DNA of 64,000 nucleotides from Brachyspira pilosicoli P43/6/78 (GTDB lineage Bacteria; Spirochaetota; Brachyspiria; Brachyspirales; Brachyspiraceae): NCBI RefSeq assembly GCF_000325665.1, contig NC_019908.1, positions 682,001 to 746,000 of the forward strand, read 5' to 3'. Shown piece by piece: positions 49,721 to 59,162 of this stretch (position 1 is its first letter; each line of letters starts with the position of its first letter). The notes under the pieces were generated by a model. It saw only the letters and a program-made list of their open reading frames with translations, ran no database searches and was not told where the DNA came from. The position numbers and the translations under genes were made by a program.

Positions 49721-50405
49721 TTATATTTTATAGTTATCAAGCTTCAAAAGATGTTCTTTTATATCTTTATTAGAAGGAGCTATTTCAAATGCTTTAGTAA
49801 GATAATTTTTAGCATTGGCAATATCTTTCTTTTTGAAATAAGCCCAACCCAAAGAATCTAAATATGCAGGATTAGAAGGGTCTTTATGTAAAGCCTTTTT
49901 TATCTCTTCTATTCCTTCATCTATATTAATATCACTATCAACTAGTATAAAGCCTAATGAGTTTCTGGCATTCGGACTTTCTGAATCTAAAGCCACTGCC
50001 TTTCTTAAATATTCTATAGCCTTTCTAGAATTTTTTTTCTTTATAATAAACATATCCAAGCACAGAATAAATTTGAGTATTTTCTATATCATAAGATAAA
50101 GCATCAAGAAGCTCAAACTCAGCCAAATCATACATTTCTCTAATAGCATATATATAGCCAACAATAACATGTGCCTGCATCATTCTAAGCGGATTATCAA
50201 GCCTTCTTAAAATCTTGTCAAAAACTTCAAGTGTATTATCATAATCTTGCATCTGGGCATAGGATAAAGCAAGGTGGTATCCAGACTCTACATCATTATT
50301 TTGAGCGAATATCTTTTCTAAAGACTCTATTGCCTCTTTATAGTTCTCGTTTCTAAATAGTTTTATACCCTCTTCTAATTCTATTTTTCCAGAACCTATA
50401 CTCAT
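49721..50405 (-). CDS. TPR-repeat protein, one frameshift
   Basis: About 228 residues when corrected. Five TPR-like units: KLFRNENYKEAIESLEKIF, GYHLALSYAQMQDYDNTLEV, a middle unit, AIEYLRKAVALDSESPNARN and LDSLGWAYFKKKDIANAKNY. No signal peptide. The frame breaks in the T8 run at 50031-50038; removing one base joins YVYYKE to KNSRKAIEYL. The start is the ATG at 50405, since AGGAG (50415-50411) overlaps the alternative GTG at 50411. It is first in the M23 - propeller - M23 run. Confidence 0.82.
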
Positions 50406-50556
50406 ATACACTCCTATTGTTTTGTTATCATATTATTTTATATTTAAATAAAAAAATCTCAATATATTTAGAAAAAAAGTTAACATATTTAAACATATTC
50501 TATAAATACATATTTTAAAAATTATAATATCTAATCTATTATAATTTATTAAAACC

Positions 50557-50584
50557 TTGATAAAATATATACTTTTGTTATAAT
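50557..50584 (+). promoter_or_regulatory. Promoter of parA
   Basis: TTGATA (50557-50562), a 16-bp spacer and TATAAT (50579-50584). The ATG lies 25 bp on. Confidence 0.7.
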
Positions 50585-50609
50585 ATAATAATTTTAAGGG
50601 TTATTTTAT

Positions 50610-51374
50610 ATGTCTAAAATTATATCAATAGTAAATCAAAAAGGCGGTGTTGGCAAAACAACAACAGCTGTTAATTTAAGTTCTATAGTAGCATCTATGG
50701 GATATAAAACTTTATTAATCGATATAGACCCGCAAGCTAATGCCTGTTTGGGTATAGGGGTTACAAGAGATAAAATGGAATATGGGATATACGATATTTT
50801 AATCGGAGAAGCTGATATAGAACAAGTAATAATAAATACATATCAAGAAAATCTTTACCTTATACCTTCAGATTCTGATTTGGTAGGTGCTCAAATAGAA
50901 CTAGTAAGCGAAATAGGAAGAGAATATAAACTAAAAAAAGCTTTAGAAAAAATAAGAAATAATTATGATTATATATTTATTGATTGCCCTCCTACTTTAG
51001 GTATTCTCACTTTAAATGCTCTCACTGCTTGCGATTCTGTGCTCATACCGATACAATGCGAGTTTTATGCTTTAGACGGAGTTGGAGAGCTTAATAATAC
51101 TATATCTTTAGTAAAAGAGAACTTAAATCCTAATTTGCACATAGAAGGCGTATTATTAACAATGTATGACGGCAGAACTAATCTTAGTAATGATGTCGTT
51201 AGAGAGGTTGTTAATTATTTTAAAGATAAAACTTATAAGACTATGATACCAAGAAATGTACGTTTGAGTGAAGCTCCTTCTTACGGAAAAGCTATTACAG
51301 ATTATGATAAAGAATGTATTGGTGCTAGAAGTTATAAAGAGTTTGCAAAAGAGTTTATAGAAAGGTCTAAATAA
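50610..51374 (+). CDS. parA: Chromosome partitioning ATPase ParA/Soj
   Basis: 254 residues. Deviant Walker A KGGVGKTTTAVNL, Walker A' motif LLIDIDPQANA and Walker B YIFIDCPPTLGI. Soj-type ATPases move or regulate ParB-parS complexes in chromosome segregation; size and lack of an N-terminal HTH fit a chromosomal type. It is followed by parB after 19 bp. No rnpA, rpmH, gidA or dnaA lies close by, so this is not evidence for the origin. I could not find a parS consensus. Confidence 0.96.
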   Translation: MSKIISIVNQKGGVGKTTTAVNLSSIVASMGYKTLLIDIDPQANACLGIGVTRDKMEYGIYDILIGEADIEQVIINTYQENLYLIPSDSDLVGAQIELVSEIGREYKLKKALEKIRNNYDYIFIDCPPTLGILTLNALTACDSVLIPIQCEFYALDGVGELNNTISLVKENLNPNLHIEGVLLTMYDGRTNLSNDVVREVVNYFKDKTYKTMIPRNVRLSEAPSYGKAITDYDKECIGARSYKEFAKEFIERSK

Positions 51375-51393
51375 TTTTTTGGAGTAATAATAT

Positions 51394-52341
51394 ATGACTA
51401 GAAAAGGCGGACTTGGCGGTCAGGGTATGAATGCCTTAATAAAATCTACAGATAAAGAAATAAAAAGAGCTGTTGAAGAAGCTGAAAAAAATGGAATATT
51501 AGAAATAGATATTTCACTTATAGATGTTAATCCAGATCAGCCTAGAAAAGTTTTTAACGAAGAAGAAATTAAAGGGCTTGCTGAATCTATAAAAGAAAAC
51601 GGACTTATAAACCCTGTTACATTAAGAGAAAAAGACGGCAAATATCAAATAATATCTGGAGAGAGAAGATTTAGAGCATTTAAATATTTAAACAAAGACA
51701 AAGTACCAGCATTAGTATTAAAGAACATACCAGACTCTAAAATGCTCGAACTTACACTTGTAGAAAATATTCAAAGAGCAGATTTAAACGCAATAGAAAT
51801 AGCAAGAAGCTACAAAAAATTAATATATGATTTAAATATTAAACAAGAAGAATTGGCTAATAGAGTAGGAAAAAGCAGAAGCACTATTTCAAACTCTATG
51901 AGAATATTAGAGTTAAATGAAAATATACAAAACCTAATATTAGAAAATAAACTTACAGAAGGACATGCTAGAACAATACTTTCTTTTAGCGACAATGATG
52001 AAGAGAGAGATTTATTTGCTAAGGAAATAATAGAAAAAGGTTATTCTGTAAGAGAATGTGAAAAAATAGTAAAAGAAAAAAAAGAAATAGTAAAAGACAA
52101 TAATGATACACAAAATCAAAATATAAAAAAAGAAAATAAGAAAGACCCAAATATAAAAAAATTGGAAAATGATTTGGAGAAAATATTTTCTACAAAAGTT
52201 AATGTAATAGATAAAGAAGGTAAAGAAGGCAAAATTATAATAGAATATTATAGTGCTGATGATTTATCTAGAATAATGGATATACTCGATAATATTCATA
52301 ATATTAATACCAACTCTATTAAGCATACAATAGAATATTAG
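51394..52341 (+). CDS. parB: Chromosome partitioning protein ParB/Spo0J
   Basis: 315 residues. The N-terminal ParB/Srx domain has the NPDQPRKVFNEEEIKGLAES box and the CTP-binding GERRFRAFKYL motif, then ENIQRADLNAIEIA, and the HTH LANRVGKSRSTISNSMRIL. A Lys/Asn-rich linker and a C-terminal dimer domain follow. GGAG precedes the ATG. Partner of parA. Confidence 0.96.
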   Translation: MTRKGGLGGQGMNALIKSTDKEIKRAVEEAEKNGILEIDISLIDVNPDQPRKVFNEEEIKGLAESIKENGLINPVTLREKDGKYQIISGERRFRAFKYLNKDKVPALVLKNIPDSKMLELTLVENIQRADLNAIEIARSYKKLIYDLNIKQEELANRVGKSRSTISNSMRILELNENIQNLILENKLTEGHARTILSFSDNDEERDLFAKEIIEKGYSVRECEKIVKEKKEIVKDNNDTQNQNIKKENKKDPNIKKLENDLEKIFSTKVNVIDKEGKEGKIIIEYYSADDLSRIMDILDNIHNINTNSIKHTIEY

Positions 52342-52352
52342 GAGATATTTTC

Positions 52353-53546
52353 TTGAAATTAAAAGTTCTAATCATATTGCTATTAAATATATTTTGTTTA
52401 TATTCAAGAGAACAATTAAAAATATCTATAGTAGATTTGAACTATGAATTAAAAAACAACTCTCCTTTAAGAAAAGATATTGTAAGAACTATAAATCGTT
52501 TTGCATATCTAAAACACCCCTACACTATCACAGTAGATAGAATGAAAAAACGATTATTCAAAACAGATGAATTAACATTTGAACAAGGACTAACAGTAGC
52601 ATCAAATTTAAAAGTTAATGTTGCAATTATAATGGATAGTGAACTAAAACTAAAAAACACTAATAATATATCAACCAATAACTTACAAACAAACAATATA
52701 ACAAATATTTTACTCACAAATGAATATCTTCAATCCTACTCTAATGATATAGTAAATACATTAGATAAATTAAATAACTATACTCAAGAAAAAAAAGAAT
52801 TAAATGATATAATAGAAGAAAAGCTCGGCAATCCTTCAAATACCAATAATTCATCAGAAACAAATGAATATGAACTTTTTTATAATTTCACAGTAATAGA
52901 TATAACAAAAAATGAAACTCTTAAAGAATATAAATCTATAGCTTCAAATCAGGCTAATTCTCAAATCAGTGAAATAGGAACCTATTTAGAATATTATTTT
53001 GCAAAAAGTTTATTAGATTCTTTTACCAATGAAAATAGTAATATTAATTTAAACTTTGAAATAGAGAGAATTACATCAAGCAATGAAAACATCATTATAA
53101 AAAATAGCGGCGAAATAATAGAAAATGAAACATTCAAAATAAAGTTTAATTCAACAGAAGATGGTTATTTATATATAATAGCTTTGCAAAATGACGGCAA
53201 TATTATTTTAATGCATCCTAATGATTTTAATAATTATATGGAAAACAATAATATTCAAAAAAACAATATAGATTCTAATACAGAATATACAATTCCTCCA
53301 GAAAACTCTATTTTTAAAATAGTTGTTTCTGCTCCGTTTGGCTTAGATAGTTTTTATGCTATATTCATGAAAAAAGAAGCTGTATGGTTAGAAGAGCAGT
53401 ATTTTAGCGGAGAAGGATTTAAATCTGGAAATAAAACTAGACTTGCTGAGATGGTAACAAAATTAAAATCCTCTCTCAAATTAAAACGTTCCAATAATTG
53501 GCAAATATCCAAAATATATATTACTTCAAAACCAGAAATTCAATAA
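52353..53546 (+). CDS. Secreted protein with DUF4384-like C-terminal domain
   Basis: 397 residues, TTG start at 52353 with AGGAG about 9 bp upstream. Signal peptide LKVLIILLLNIFCLYS. The N-terminal part (to about 130) has a mixed alpha/beta pattern; the middle is an Asn/Thr-rich linker; the C-terminal part (from about 265: NSTEDGYLYIIALQNDGNII, then IPPENSIFKIVVSAPFG and LDSFYAIFM) is a DUF4384-like domain of unknown function, often seen with caspase-like or TolB-type proteins. It is probably in the parA-parB transcript, though the periplasmic location suggests no direct link. Confidence 0.6.
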   Translation: MKLKVLIILLLNIFCLYSREQLKISIVDLNYELKNNSPLRKDIVRTINRFAYLKHPYTITVDRMKKRLFKTDELTFEQGLTVASNLKVNVAIIMDSELKLKNTNNISTNNLQTNNITNILLTNEYLQSYSNDIVNTLDKLNNYTQEKKELNDIIEEKLGNPSNTNNSSETNEYELFYNFTVIDITKNETLKEYKSIASNQANSQISEIGTYLEYYFAKSLLDSFTNENSNINLNFEIERITSSNENIIIKNSGEIIENETFKIKFNSTEDGYLYIIALQNDGNIILMHPNDFNNYMENNNIQKNNIDSNTEYTIPPENSIFKIVVSAPFGLDSFYAIFMKKEAVWLEEQYFSGEGFKSGNKTRLAEMVTKLKSSLKLKRSNNWQISKIYITSKPEIQ

Positions 53547-53548
53547 AT

Positions 53549-53576
53549 TTGCATTTTTTCATATTTATATTATAAT
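53549..53576 (+). promoter_or_regulatory. Promoter of the chemoreceptor gene at 53609
   Basis: TTGCAT (53549-53554), a 16-bp spacer and TATAAT (53571-53576), just behind the DUF4384 gene. AGGA lies before the ATG. Confidence 0.6.
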
Positions 53577-53608
53577 TTCATAGTCATTTTAATTTTTAGG
53601 ACTAATGA

Positions 53609-55405
53609 ATGAAAAAAGGTTTAATGTTTAAGTTTATTTTAACTTTTTCTATATTTTTATTTGCAGCATTTATATTAACATACTTTATTTATAAACCTAT
53701 ACATATAGGAAAATTTTTAAAAGAAAAACATTTTCAAACTCTAAACTTGAAAAATATAACAGAGGGACAAATTAATGAAATAAAAAATACAGTAAACACC
53801 GTAGTAAATAATCTTGAAGCAAATCCTAGTGTAGAAACTATAGGAAACTTTTTTACAAATATTGCTAAATCACAAACAGGTTATTTAAATGTATATTATG
53901 GTGAAACTGTACCTTATTCTCAAGGTGGTATTTTTATTAATACATTGGCAGAATATGACCGCTCTTATGACCAAACTTCAAGAGATTGGTATAAAAATGC
54001 TGTTTTGACAAATGATGTTTATATCAGTGAACCTTATATAGATTTTATAGTAAATGAACTTACTGTTACATTTAGTAAGGCGGCATATACTAATAATTCA
54101 TTACTTGGAGTATTTTCTATAGATTTTACAGATATTAATGGAATAATTGAAAATGTAAAAAAAAGCTTTGCAGGTGAATGTTATATTGTATCTCAAGATG
54201 GTATTTATATAACTCATGATGATAAGAAATATCTGCTAAATAAAGACAATAATTTATTTACAGACCCTTTATTTGAAAATTTTAAAGATAATTTTTCTTC
54301 TCATCTAAACGAAACCAAAATATATAAAAATCAATGGTATAGTATACAAACTTTGTCTAATGCTCCTTGGATAATTGTTTTTAAAGGAGATGCTAGAAGT
54401 ATTAATATTCAATTTTATATAATAATGCTTATTATACTATTAATTATGATAGCTTTAATTGTTATCGAAATATTATTAGTATCAAAAGTTATTAAGCCTT
54501 TAAATCATTCTATAGAGATAATAGACTTTATGAAAGAAGGCAATTTTAATAGTAATTTTAATAAAAAAGATTTATCATTAAAAGATGAATCAGGACATTT
54601 AACTAACTCTTTAAATGAGATGCAAGAGAAAATATCTCAAATAGTTTATGGCATTAAGTCGCATATAGACGGCATTAAAAACTCTACAGCACAAATATCA
54701 AATGGTATTTATAATTTATCTGATAGAACTTCATCTCAAGCTGCTGCAATAGAAGAAATAACAAGCTCTATTGAAAGTCTTTTTACCTCAATATCTGAAA
54801 CATCTAAGCATAGTAATTTAGCAAAAGATATGGGCATAAAAGTAGCAGATTATTCAAAAAGCGGCGTTGATGCAGTTAATAAAATATCTAATAACATGTA
54901 TGATATATCATCTTCAAGTAAAGAGATTTCAAATATTACAAAACTTATACAAGATATAGCATTACAAACAAATATTTTAGCATTAAATGCCGCAGTAGAA
55001 GCAGCACGTGCCGGTGAACAAGGTAAAGGATTTGCTGTAGTTGCTTTGGAAATTAGAAACTTAGCTAATAATGTTAATGATGCGGCAGGAAATATAACCA
55101 GTATTATAGAAAAAACTTTATCAAAAATAGAAGTAGGATATGAATCTGTTACACACTCTTTAGATATACTCTCAAAGATAGAAAACTCAGCTAATGAAGT
55201 ATCAAATCTTCTTTTGGAAGTATATAATTCTGTATCTACAGAAGAGAACAGTGTAAAAGAAATTAATTTAGCTATGAATGAATTAAATACTATAACACAA
55301 GAAAACTCACAGCTTGTTTATCAAAGCTCTATCTTAGGTAAAGAAGTAGCAGATGATACTTTGAATGTACATCATAAGTTAGAGTATTTTAAATTAAAAG
55401 CTTAA
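53609..55405 (+). CDS. Methyl-accepting chemotaxis protein with amino-acid-type dCache domain
   Basis: 598 residues. One N-terminal membrane helix (about 8-28), a periplasmic dCache domain to about residue 270, a second helix, HAMP, then the signalling coil with tip [20 protein letters not shown] plus [17 protein letters not shown]. In the sensor domain the residues Y-x4-R-x-W-Y (in [12 protein letters not shown]), a following EPY and an Asp in GVFSIDF match the amino-acid-binding motif of dCache_1AA receptors, so an amino acid ligand is likely. A mid-HAMP line [18 protein letters not shown] is visible. Its 3' end overlaps the convergent mscS by three bases. Confidence 0.94.
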   Translation: MKKGLMFKFILTFSIFLFAAFILTYFIYKPIHIGKFLKEKHFQTLNLKNITEGQINEIKNTVNTVVNNLEANPSVETIGNFFTNIAKSQTGYLNVYYGETVPYSQGGIFINTLAEYDRSYDQTSRDWYKNAVLTNDVYISEPYIDFIVNELTVTFSKAAYTNNSLLGVFSIDFTDINGIIENVKKSFAGECYIVSQDGIYITHDDKKYLLNKDNNLFTDPLFENFKDNFSSHLNETKIYKNQWYSIQTLSNAPWIIVFKGDARSINIQFYIIMLIILLIMIALIVIEILLVSKVIKPLNHSIEIIDFMKEGNFNSNFNKKDLSLKDESGHLTNSLNEMQEKISQIVYGIKSHIDGIKNSTAQISNGIYNLSDRTSSQAAAIEEITSSIESLFTSISETSKHSNLAKDMGIKVADYSKSGVDAVNKISNNMYDISSSSKEISNITKLIQDIALQTNILALNAAVEAARAGEQGKGFAVVALEIRNLANNVNDAAGNITSIIEKTLSKIEVGYESVTHSLDILSKIENSANEVSNLLLEVYNSVSTEENSVKEINLAMNELNTITQENSQLVYQSSILGKEVADDTLNVHHKLEYFKLKA

Positions 55406-56439
55406 TCTTTGCTTATATAAATAGTTCTTGAAGGGAATGCAAAATTAGCATTAATTTTTGCAAACTCTTCTACGAGCTTATAGTTAATGCTTTCTACAAC
55501 CTTTACAAACTCAGCATAATCTGGAATATTAACATAATATATTACTTCAAAGTTTAATGAAGAATCAGCAAACTCTACAAATCTTGCACTATAAAATGTA
55601 GTAGAACTTTCACTTTCTATAATACTTTTAACCAAATCAGGTATTTTTTTAAGTGTTTCTAATGGAGTTGAATACTCAACACCTAATAGCATATATTTTC
55701 TTCTTTTTTCTAACACTCTATAGTTTTGTATTCTTGAAGCAAGCAAATTAGTATTAGATATTAAAAGCTGTTCGCCGCTGTTTCTTCTTATACGAGTAGA
55801 TTTTATGCCTATATATTCAACAGTACCCAAATCTTGGTCAATCTGAATAAAGTCCCCTTTCAAAAAAGGCTTATCAAAAACAATAACAAAATAATTAAAT
55901 AAATCTGCTATTATACTTTGAGCTGCAAAAGCCACAGCAACACCGCCAATACCAAGTCCTGTAATAAATGTAGTAACATTAACACCAACATTTGAAAGTA
56001 TAGTTAAAATACCAATTATCCATACTAATACTTTTATTAAAGTAACTATTCCATCAGATATAATAACATTTTTTTTCTGAGATAAATAATTCTCTGTAAA
56101 ATTAGTTATAATATCACATATAAATAATACAGAGAAAACAATTATACATACAGCTAATATCTTACCCCAATATCCTCCTAATACCTTAGGCAATACTAGT
56201 GTGGATTTACCTATTGCTAAAGAAGCTACAAATATAACAGGCAAACTTCTTCTTTTTACACTCTTAGCTAAAGCAGCAAAAAATGAATTCTGAAACTTAA
56301 CATTAACCGTCATTAATAGTCTAACTAAAATAAGAAGCCCAATTCTCATAATAGCAAAACTTGCAATAAATAATACTAAAGCAATTAAATATTTAAATAA
56401 ACTATTTCCATAAAAAACGGTCTCTTTTAGGTATTCCAT
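55402..56439 (-). CDS. mscS: MscS-family mechanosensitive channel
   Basis: 345 residues with about four membrane helices before the pore helix. The pore-lining TM3 [20 protein letters not shown] is a clear MscS block, followed by [22 protein letters not shown], here read as [12 protein letters not shown], and [12 protein letters not shown] in the beta domain. Gated by membrane tension on hypo-osmotic shock. Lies between the nested inverted-repeat element upstream and the convergent chemoreceptor gene downstream. Confidence 0.92.
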   Translation of the reverse strand: MEYLKETVFYGNSLFKYLIALVLFIASFAIMRIGLLILVRLLMTVNVKFQNSFFAALAKSVKRRSLPVIFVASLAIGKSTLVLPKVLGGYWGKILAVCIIVFSVLFICDIITNFTENYLSQKKNVIISDGIVTLIKVLVWIIGILTILSNVGVNVTTFITGLGIGGVAVAFAAQSIIADLFNYFVIVFDKPFLKGDFIQIDQDLGTVEYIGIKSTRIRRNSGEQLLISNTNLLASRIQNYRVLEKRRKYMLLGVEYSTPLETLKKIPDLVKSIIESESSTTFYSARFVEFADSSLNFEVIYYVNIPDYAEFVKVVESINYKLVEEFAKINANFAFPSRTIYISKD

Positions 56440-56511
56440 TAAAACTCCAAACTAATTCATTTTTATTACATTATATATATTTTTTCAAATATTTAAATAT
56501 AAAAATATAAA

Positions 56512-56653
56512 AAATATTGCATTGGAGCCTTATATATTGCGCTAAGTATTCCTTAGTTTATTAAAGTATAATAGTTTTATAGGTATTCCTTTTTGTCTAA
56601 TTTAGATTATAAGGAATACCTATTTTTTTAAACTAAAAAAGTATGCAATATTT
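56512..56653. repeat. Nested inverted-repeat element (142 bp, MITE-like)
   Basis: Three nested perfect inverted repeats: outer AAATATTGCAT (56512-56522) with ATGCAATATTT (56643-56653); middle TTAGTTTA (56563-56570) with TAAACTAA (56629-56636); inner ATAGGTATTCCTT (56579-56591) with AAGGAATACCTAT (56611-56623). A small CTAAG/CTTAG hairpin competes with the middle pair. It contains no gene. No clear target-site duplication was seen. Confidence 0.7.
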
Positions 56654-56675
56654 ATCACTCATAAACAAAATATAA

Positions 56676-58616
56676 TTAATGATGATGCCCGCAATTACAG
56701 CTTGTTACTTTTATATCTATATCTTTTGGACTTACATTTTCAATATTTGATTTCTCTCCTATAGGATAAAGAAGTCTTAAAGCATTAAGTACAACTATAA
56801 CAGTAACACCAGTATCAGCAAATATGGCAAGTGCTATAGAAGCAAGCCCCAAAGCTCCAAGTATTATAGCTCCAAATTTAATCACTAAAGCAAGCAATAT
56901 ATTTTCTAAAACAACAATATGATTCTTTTTAGCAAGCTTAATAATAGCAGCAACTTTTGAAGGCTTATCGTCCATTATAATAACATCAGCATTTTCTATA
57001 GCAGCATCAGAACCAAGCCCTCCCATAGCAATACCAATATCAGCACGAGCCAAAGAAGGTGCATCATTTATTCCATCGCCTACAAATATTGAAACTTTAC
57101 TATCTTTCATCATACCTTCTAATACATTTACCTTCTCTTCTGGCAAACAGCCTCCGCTAAATGATTGTATATTATTCTCTTTTGCAAATGAAGTAACACG
57201 TTCTATATTATCGCCGCTAATTAAAGCAGTTTCTATATTCATAGAGTTTAATAAATCAATAGCCTCTTTAGTATCATCTTTTATAATATCATCAATATAA
57301 AAAGCACCCGCATATTCACCGTCTATTGAAATATAAACATTAAATTTATTATTAATATTATCTGGAAGCTTTATATTATTTTGTTTTAATAAATCAAGCT
57401 TTCCTATTAAAATACTTTTGCCCTCAATAATTGATTCTGAACCCTTACCTCTAATATCTTTATGTGATGTTATTAAGCTTTCATTTATTTCATGATTTTT
57501 TTTGTAATGCTCTACTATTGATATAGCTATAGGGTGAGAAGAGCCTATTTCTGCCAAAGAAGCATATTTAATTAATGTATCATCATCATATATACCAGCA
57601 TTTTCTATCTCTCTTATATAAAACTTACCTTTGGTGAGAGTTCCTGTTTTATCAAATATTACCTTTTTAGTTTGAGCAAGCAAATCTAAAAATACTCCGC
57701 CTTTAACCATTATACCAAACTTTGAAGCTCTTCCTATAGAAGCAAAATATGTTAATGGAATACCAACCATAAAAGCACAAGGACAAGAAACTACAAGCAA
57801 TGTAAGCGAACGGGCAAACCAATCATTAAAAAACTCTTTACCATATATTATAGTTGGTATTATAGTAAGTAAAATAGCTCCAAATACAACTATTGGAGTA
57901 TATATTCCAGCAAACTTTGTAATGAATTGTTCTATATTAGCTTTTCTGTTTTGAGATTCTCTAACTAATTTTAATATTTTTGCTATTGAAGATTCTGCAT
58001 ATACTCTAATAACTCTAGCCTTTATGCTGCTCTCTCCATTTATAGTGCCAGCTAAAATTTCATCATTAACCTTTACATCTTTTGGCATACTCTCTCCGGT
58101 TAAAGCCTTAGTATCAAGCCAGCTCTCCCCTTCATAGATAATAGAATCTAGAGGCACTTTTTCAAATGGGTTAATTAATATATTGTCATTTATATTAACT
58201 TTAGAAATATCAACTTTTTCTATAGTTCCGTCTTCTTTTATAATATTAGCAAAATCTGCCCTTATAGACATTAGTGCCGCTATTGTTCTTTTAGATTTAT
58301 CAACTGCCATATCTTCAAAATATTCACCTATTCTGTAGAAAAGAAGTACTGCTAATGCCTCAGGTAATTGATGAAGTATTATAGCACCAACTGTAGCAAT
58401 GCTCATAAGAAAACTCTCTCTCATAAACTTGCCCTTCACAAAATCTAATACAGCATTCTTAAAAACATCTCTGCCTAAAATAAAATAAGGTATAAAAAAT
58501 ATTATATATTCTATCACACCATGAATTTTATTATGCAAAGCATTAAGTAAAATTAAAACAACTAATGAAATAGTAATTTCACTAATAAATAAAATTTTTT
58601 CTTTATTCTTTGACAT
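56676..58616 (-). CDS. P1B-type zinc/cadmium/lead-exporting ATPase
   Basis: About 646 residues. Motifs: the CPC metal-site in SCPCAFMVGIPL, TGES in ALTGESMPKDV, phosphorylation DKTGTLTKG, HP motif SSHPIAISI, and GDGINDAPSLARADIGIAMG. There is no N-terminal heavy-metal-associated domain; the C-terminal tail ends in a Cys/His-rich SCNCGHHH, a likely metal-binding replacement. Zn/Cd/Pb class by sequence; by context with the zinc-type ArsR a zinc role is favoured. Start: GGGGG seven bases before the ATG at 58616 favours this one over 58622 or 58634. It overlaps the arsR gene by 14 bp. Confidence 0.93.
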   Translation of the reverse strand: MSKNKEKILFISEITISLVVLILLNALHNKIHGVIEYIIFFIPYFILGRDVFKNAVLDFVKGKFMRESFLMSIATVGAIILHQLPEALAVLLFYRIGEYFEDMAVDKSKRTIAALMSIRADFANIIKEDGTIEKVDISKVNINDNILINPFEKVPLDSIIYEGESWLDTKALTGESMPKDVKVNDEILAGTINGESSIKARVIRVYAESSIAKILKLVRESQNRKANIEQFITKFAGIYTPIVVFGAILLTIIPTIIYGKEFFNDWFARSLTLLVVSCPCAFMVGIPLTYFASIGRASKFGIMVKGGVFLDLLAQTKKVIFDKTGTLTKGKFYIREIENAGIYDDDTLIKYASLAEIGSSHPIAISIVEHYKKNHEINESLITSHKDIRGKGSESIIEGKSILIGKLDLLKQNNIKLPDNINNKFNVYISIDGEYAGAFYIDDIIKDDTKEAIDLLNSMNIETALISGDNIERVTSFAKENNIQSFSGGCLPEEKVNVLEGMMKDSKVSIFVGDGINDAPSLARADIGIAMGGLGSDAAIENADVIIMDDKPSKVAAIIKLAKKNHIVVLENILLALVIKFGAIILGALGLASIALAIFADTGVTVIVVLNALRLLYPIGEKSNIENVSPKDIDIKVTSCNCGHHH

Positions 58617-58977
58617 GCTCATACCCCCAAGCATAAATTTTTTCTATATGTTCATCATCAAGCCTATAAAACACATGAAGCCCAACTTTTCTTTTTTTTA
58701 CTACCCTAGCCTGCCATAACATCTTTAAATGCTGAGATACAGAAGGCTGCTTCATATCAAGCAAAGATACCAATTCATGAACGCATAATTCCCTCTCGCT
58801 TAAAACAGATATTATTTTTAATCTGGTAGGGTCAGAAAATACAGAAAAGAAATCGGCTAAAACCGAAAACTCATCGTCATTTGGAAGTTTTGGTATAAAT
58901 GAAGATATATTATTTACCTCACAATTATCCTCATAGTCTTCTATTATGTTTTTTTCTTTTTTTTGATTTTTTTTCAT
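58603..58977 (-). CDS. ArsR/SmtB-family zinc-type repressor
   Basis: 124 residues with a winged HTH. Recognition region ELVSLLDMKQPSVSQHLKML; upstream the partial alpha-3 metal box ELCVHE (Cys and His). The C-terminal helix carries a complete D-x-H-x10-H-x2-E alpha-5 zinc motif (DDEHIEKIYAWGYEHVKE). The alpha-5 site is the zinc-sensing site of SmtB/CzrA-type repressors. It likely shuts off itself and the ATPase and lets go of DNA when zinc rises. The N-terminal 30 residues are Lys/Glu-rich and unusual. It overlaps the ATPase gene by 14 bp, so the pair forms one unit. Confidence 0.93.
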   Translation of the reverse strand: MKKNQKKEKNIIEDYEDNCEVNNISSFIPKLPNDDEFSVLADFFSVFSDPTRLKIISVLSERELCVHELVSLLDMKQPSVSQHLKMLWQARVVKKRKVGLHVFYRLDDEHIEKIYAWGYEHVKE

Positions 58978-58992
58978 AAAATACCTATTTAT

Positions 58993-59042
58993 ATATAACT
59001 ATATTATAATATAATGATATACTTATATAAAAATAATGTCAA
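58993..59042 (-). promoter_or_regulatory. Promoter and probable operator of the ArsR/ATPase unit
   Basis: On the minus strand TTGACA (59042-59037), a 17-bp spacer and TATCAT (59019-59014). A 12-4-12 imperfect dyad (58993-59004 and 59009-59020, nine of twelve positions matching) covers the -10 and the start point. That shape is typical for ArsR-family operators, but the AT-rich background lowers weight. Confidence 0.6.
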
Positions 59043-59050
59043 CACCTAAA

Positions 59051-59079
59051 TATAAAAAAGGAGAGTATAAATACTCTCC
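59051..59079 (-). terminator. Rho-independent terminator behind the NSS transporter gene
   Basis: GGAGAGTAT (59060-59068) and ATACTCTCC (59071-59079) form a 9-bp stem. On the minus strand a T run follows. It lies about 85 bp beyond the transporter stop. Confidence 0.85.
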
Positions 59080-59162
59080 CAAAAAATTGTCCCGTAAATT
59101 GGTTTTTTTAATATAAAGTTGTTTTTGTATATCAGCTTTTTAATATTTATAAACTAATTTAT

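Noticed and set aside
1707-50038. Programmed frameshifting as the common reason for the nine broken frames
   Set aside because: Sites share no slippery heptamer or downstream structure and include runs of only four to six bases; error is simpler.
50610-52341. parA-parB as evidence of a replication origin
   Set aside because: No dnaA, rnpA, rpmH or gidA, no DnaA-box cluster and no recognisable parS was found.
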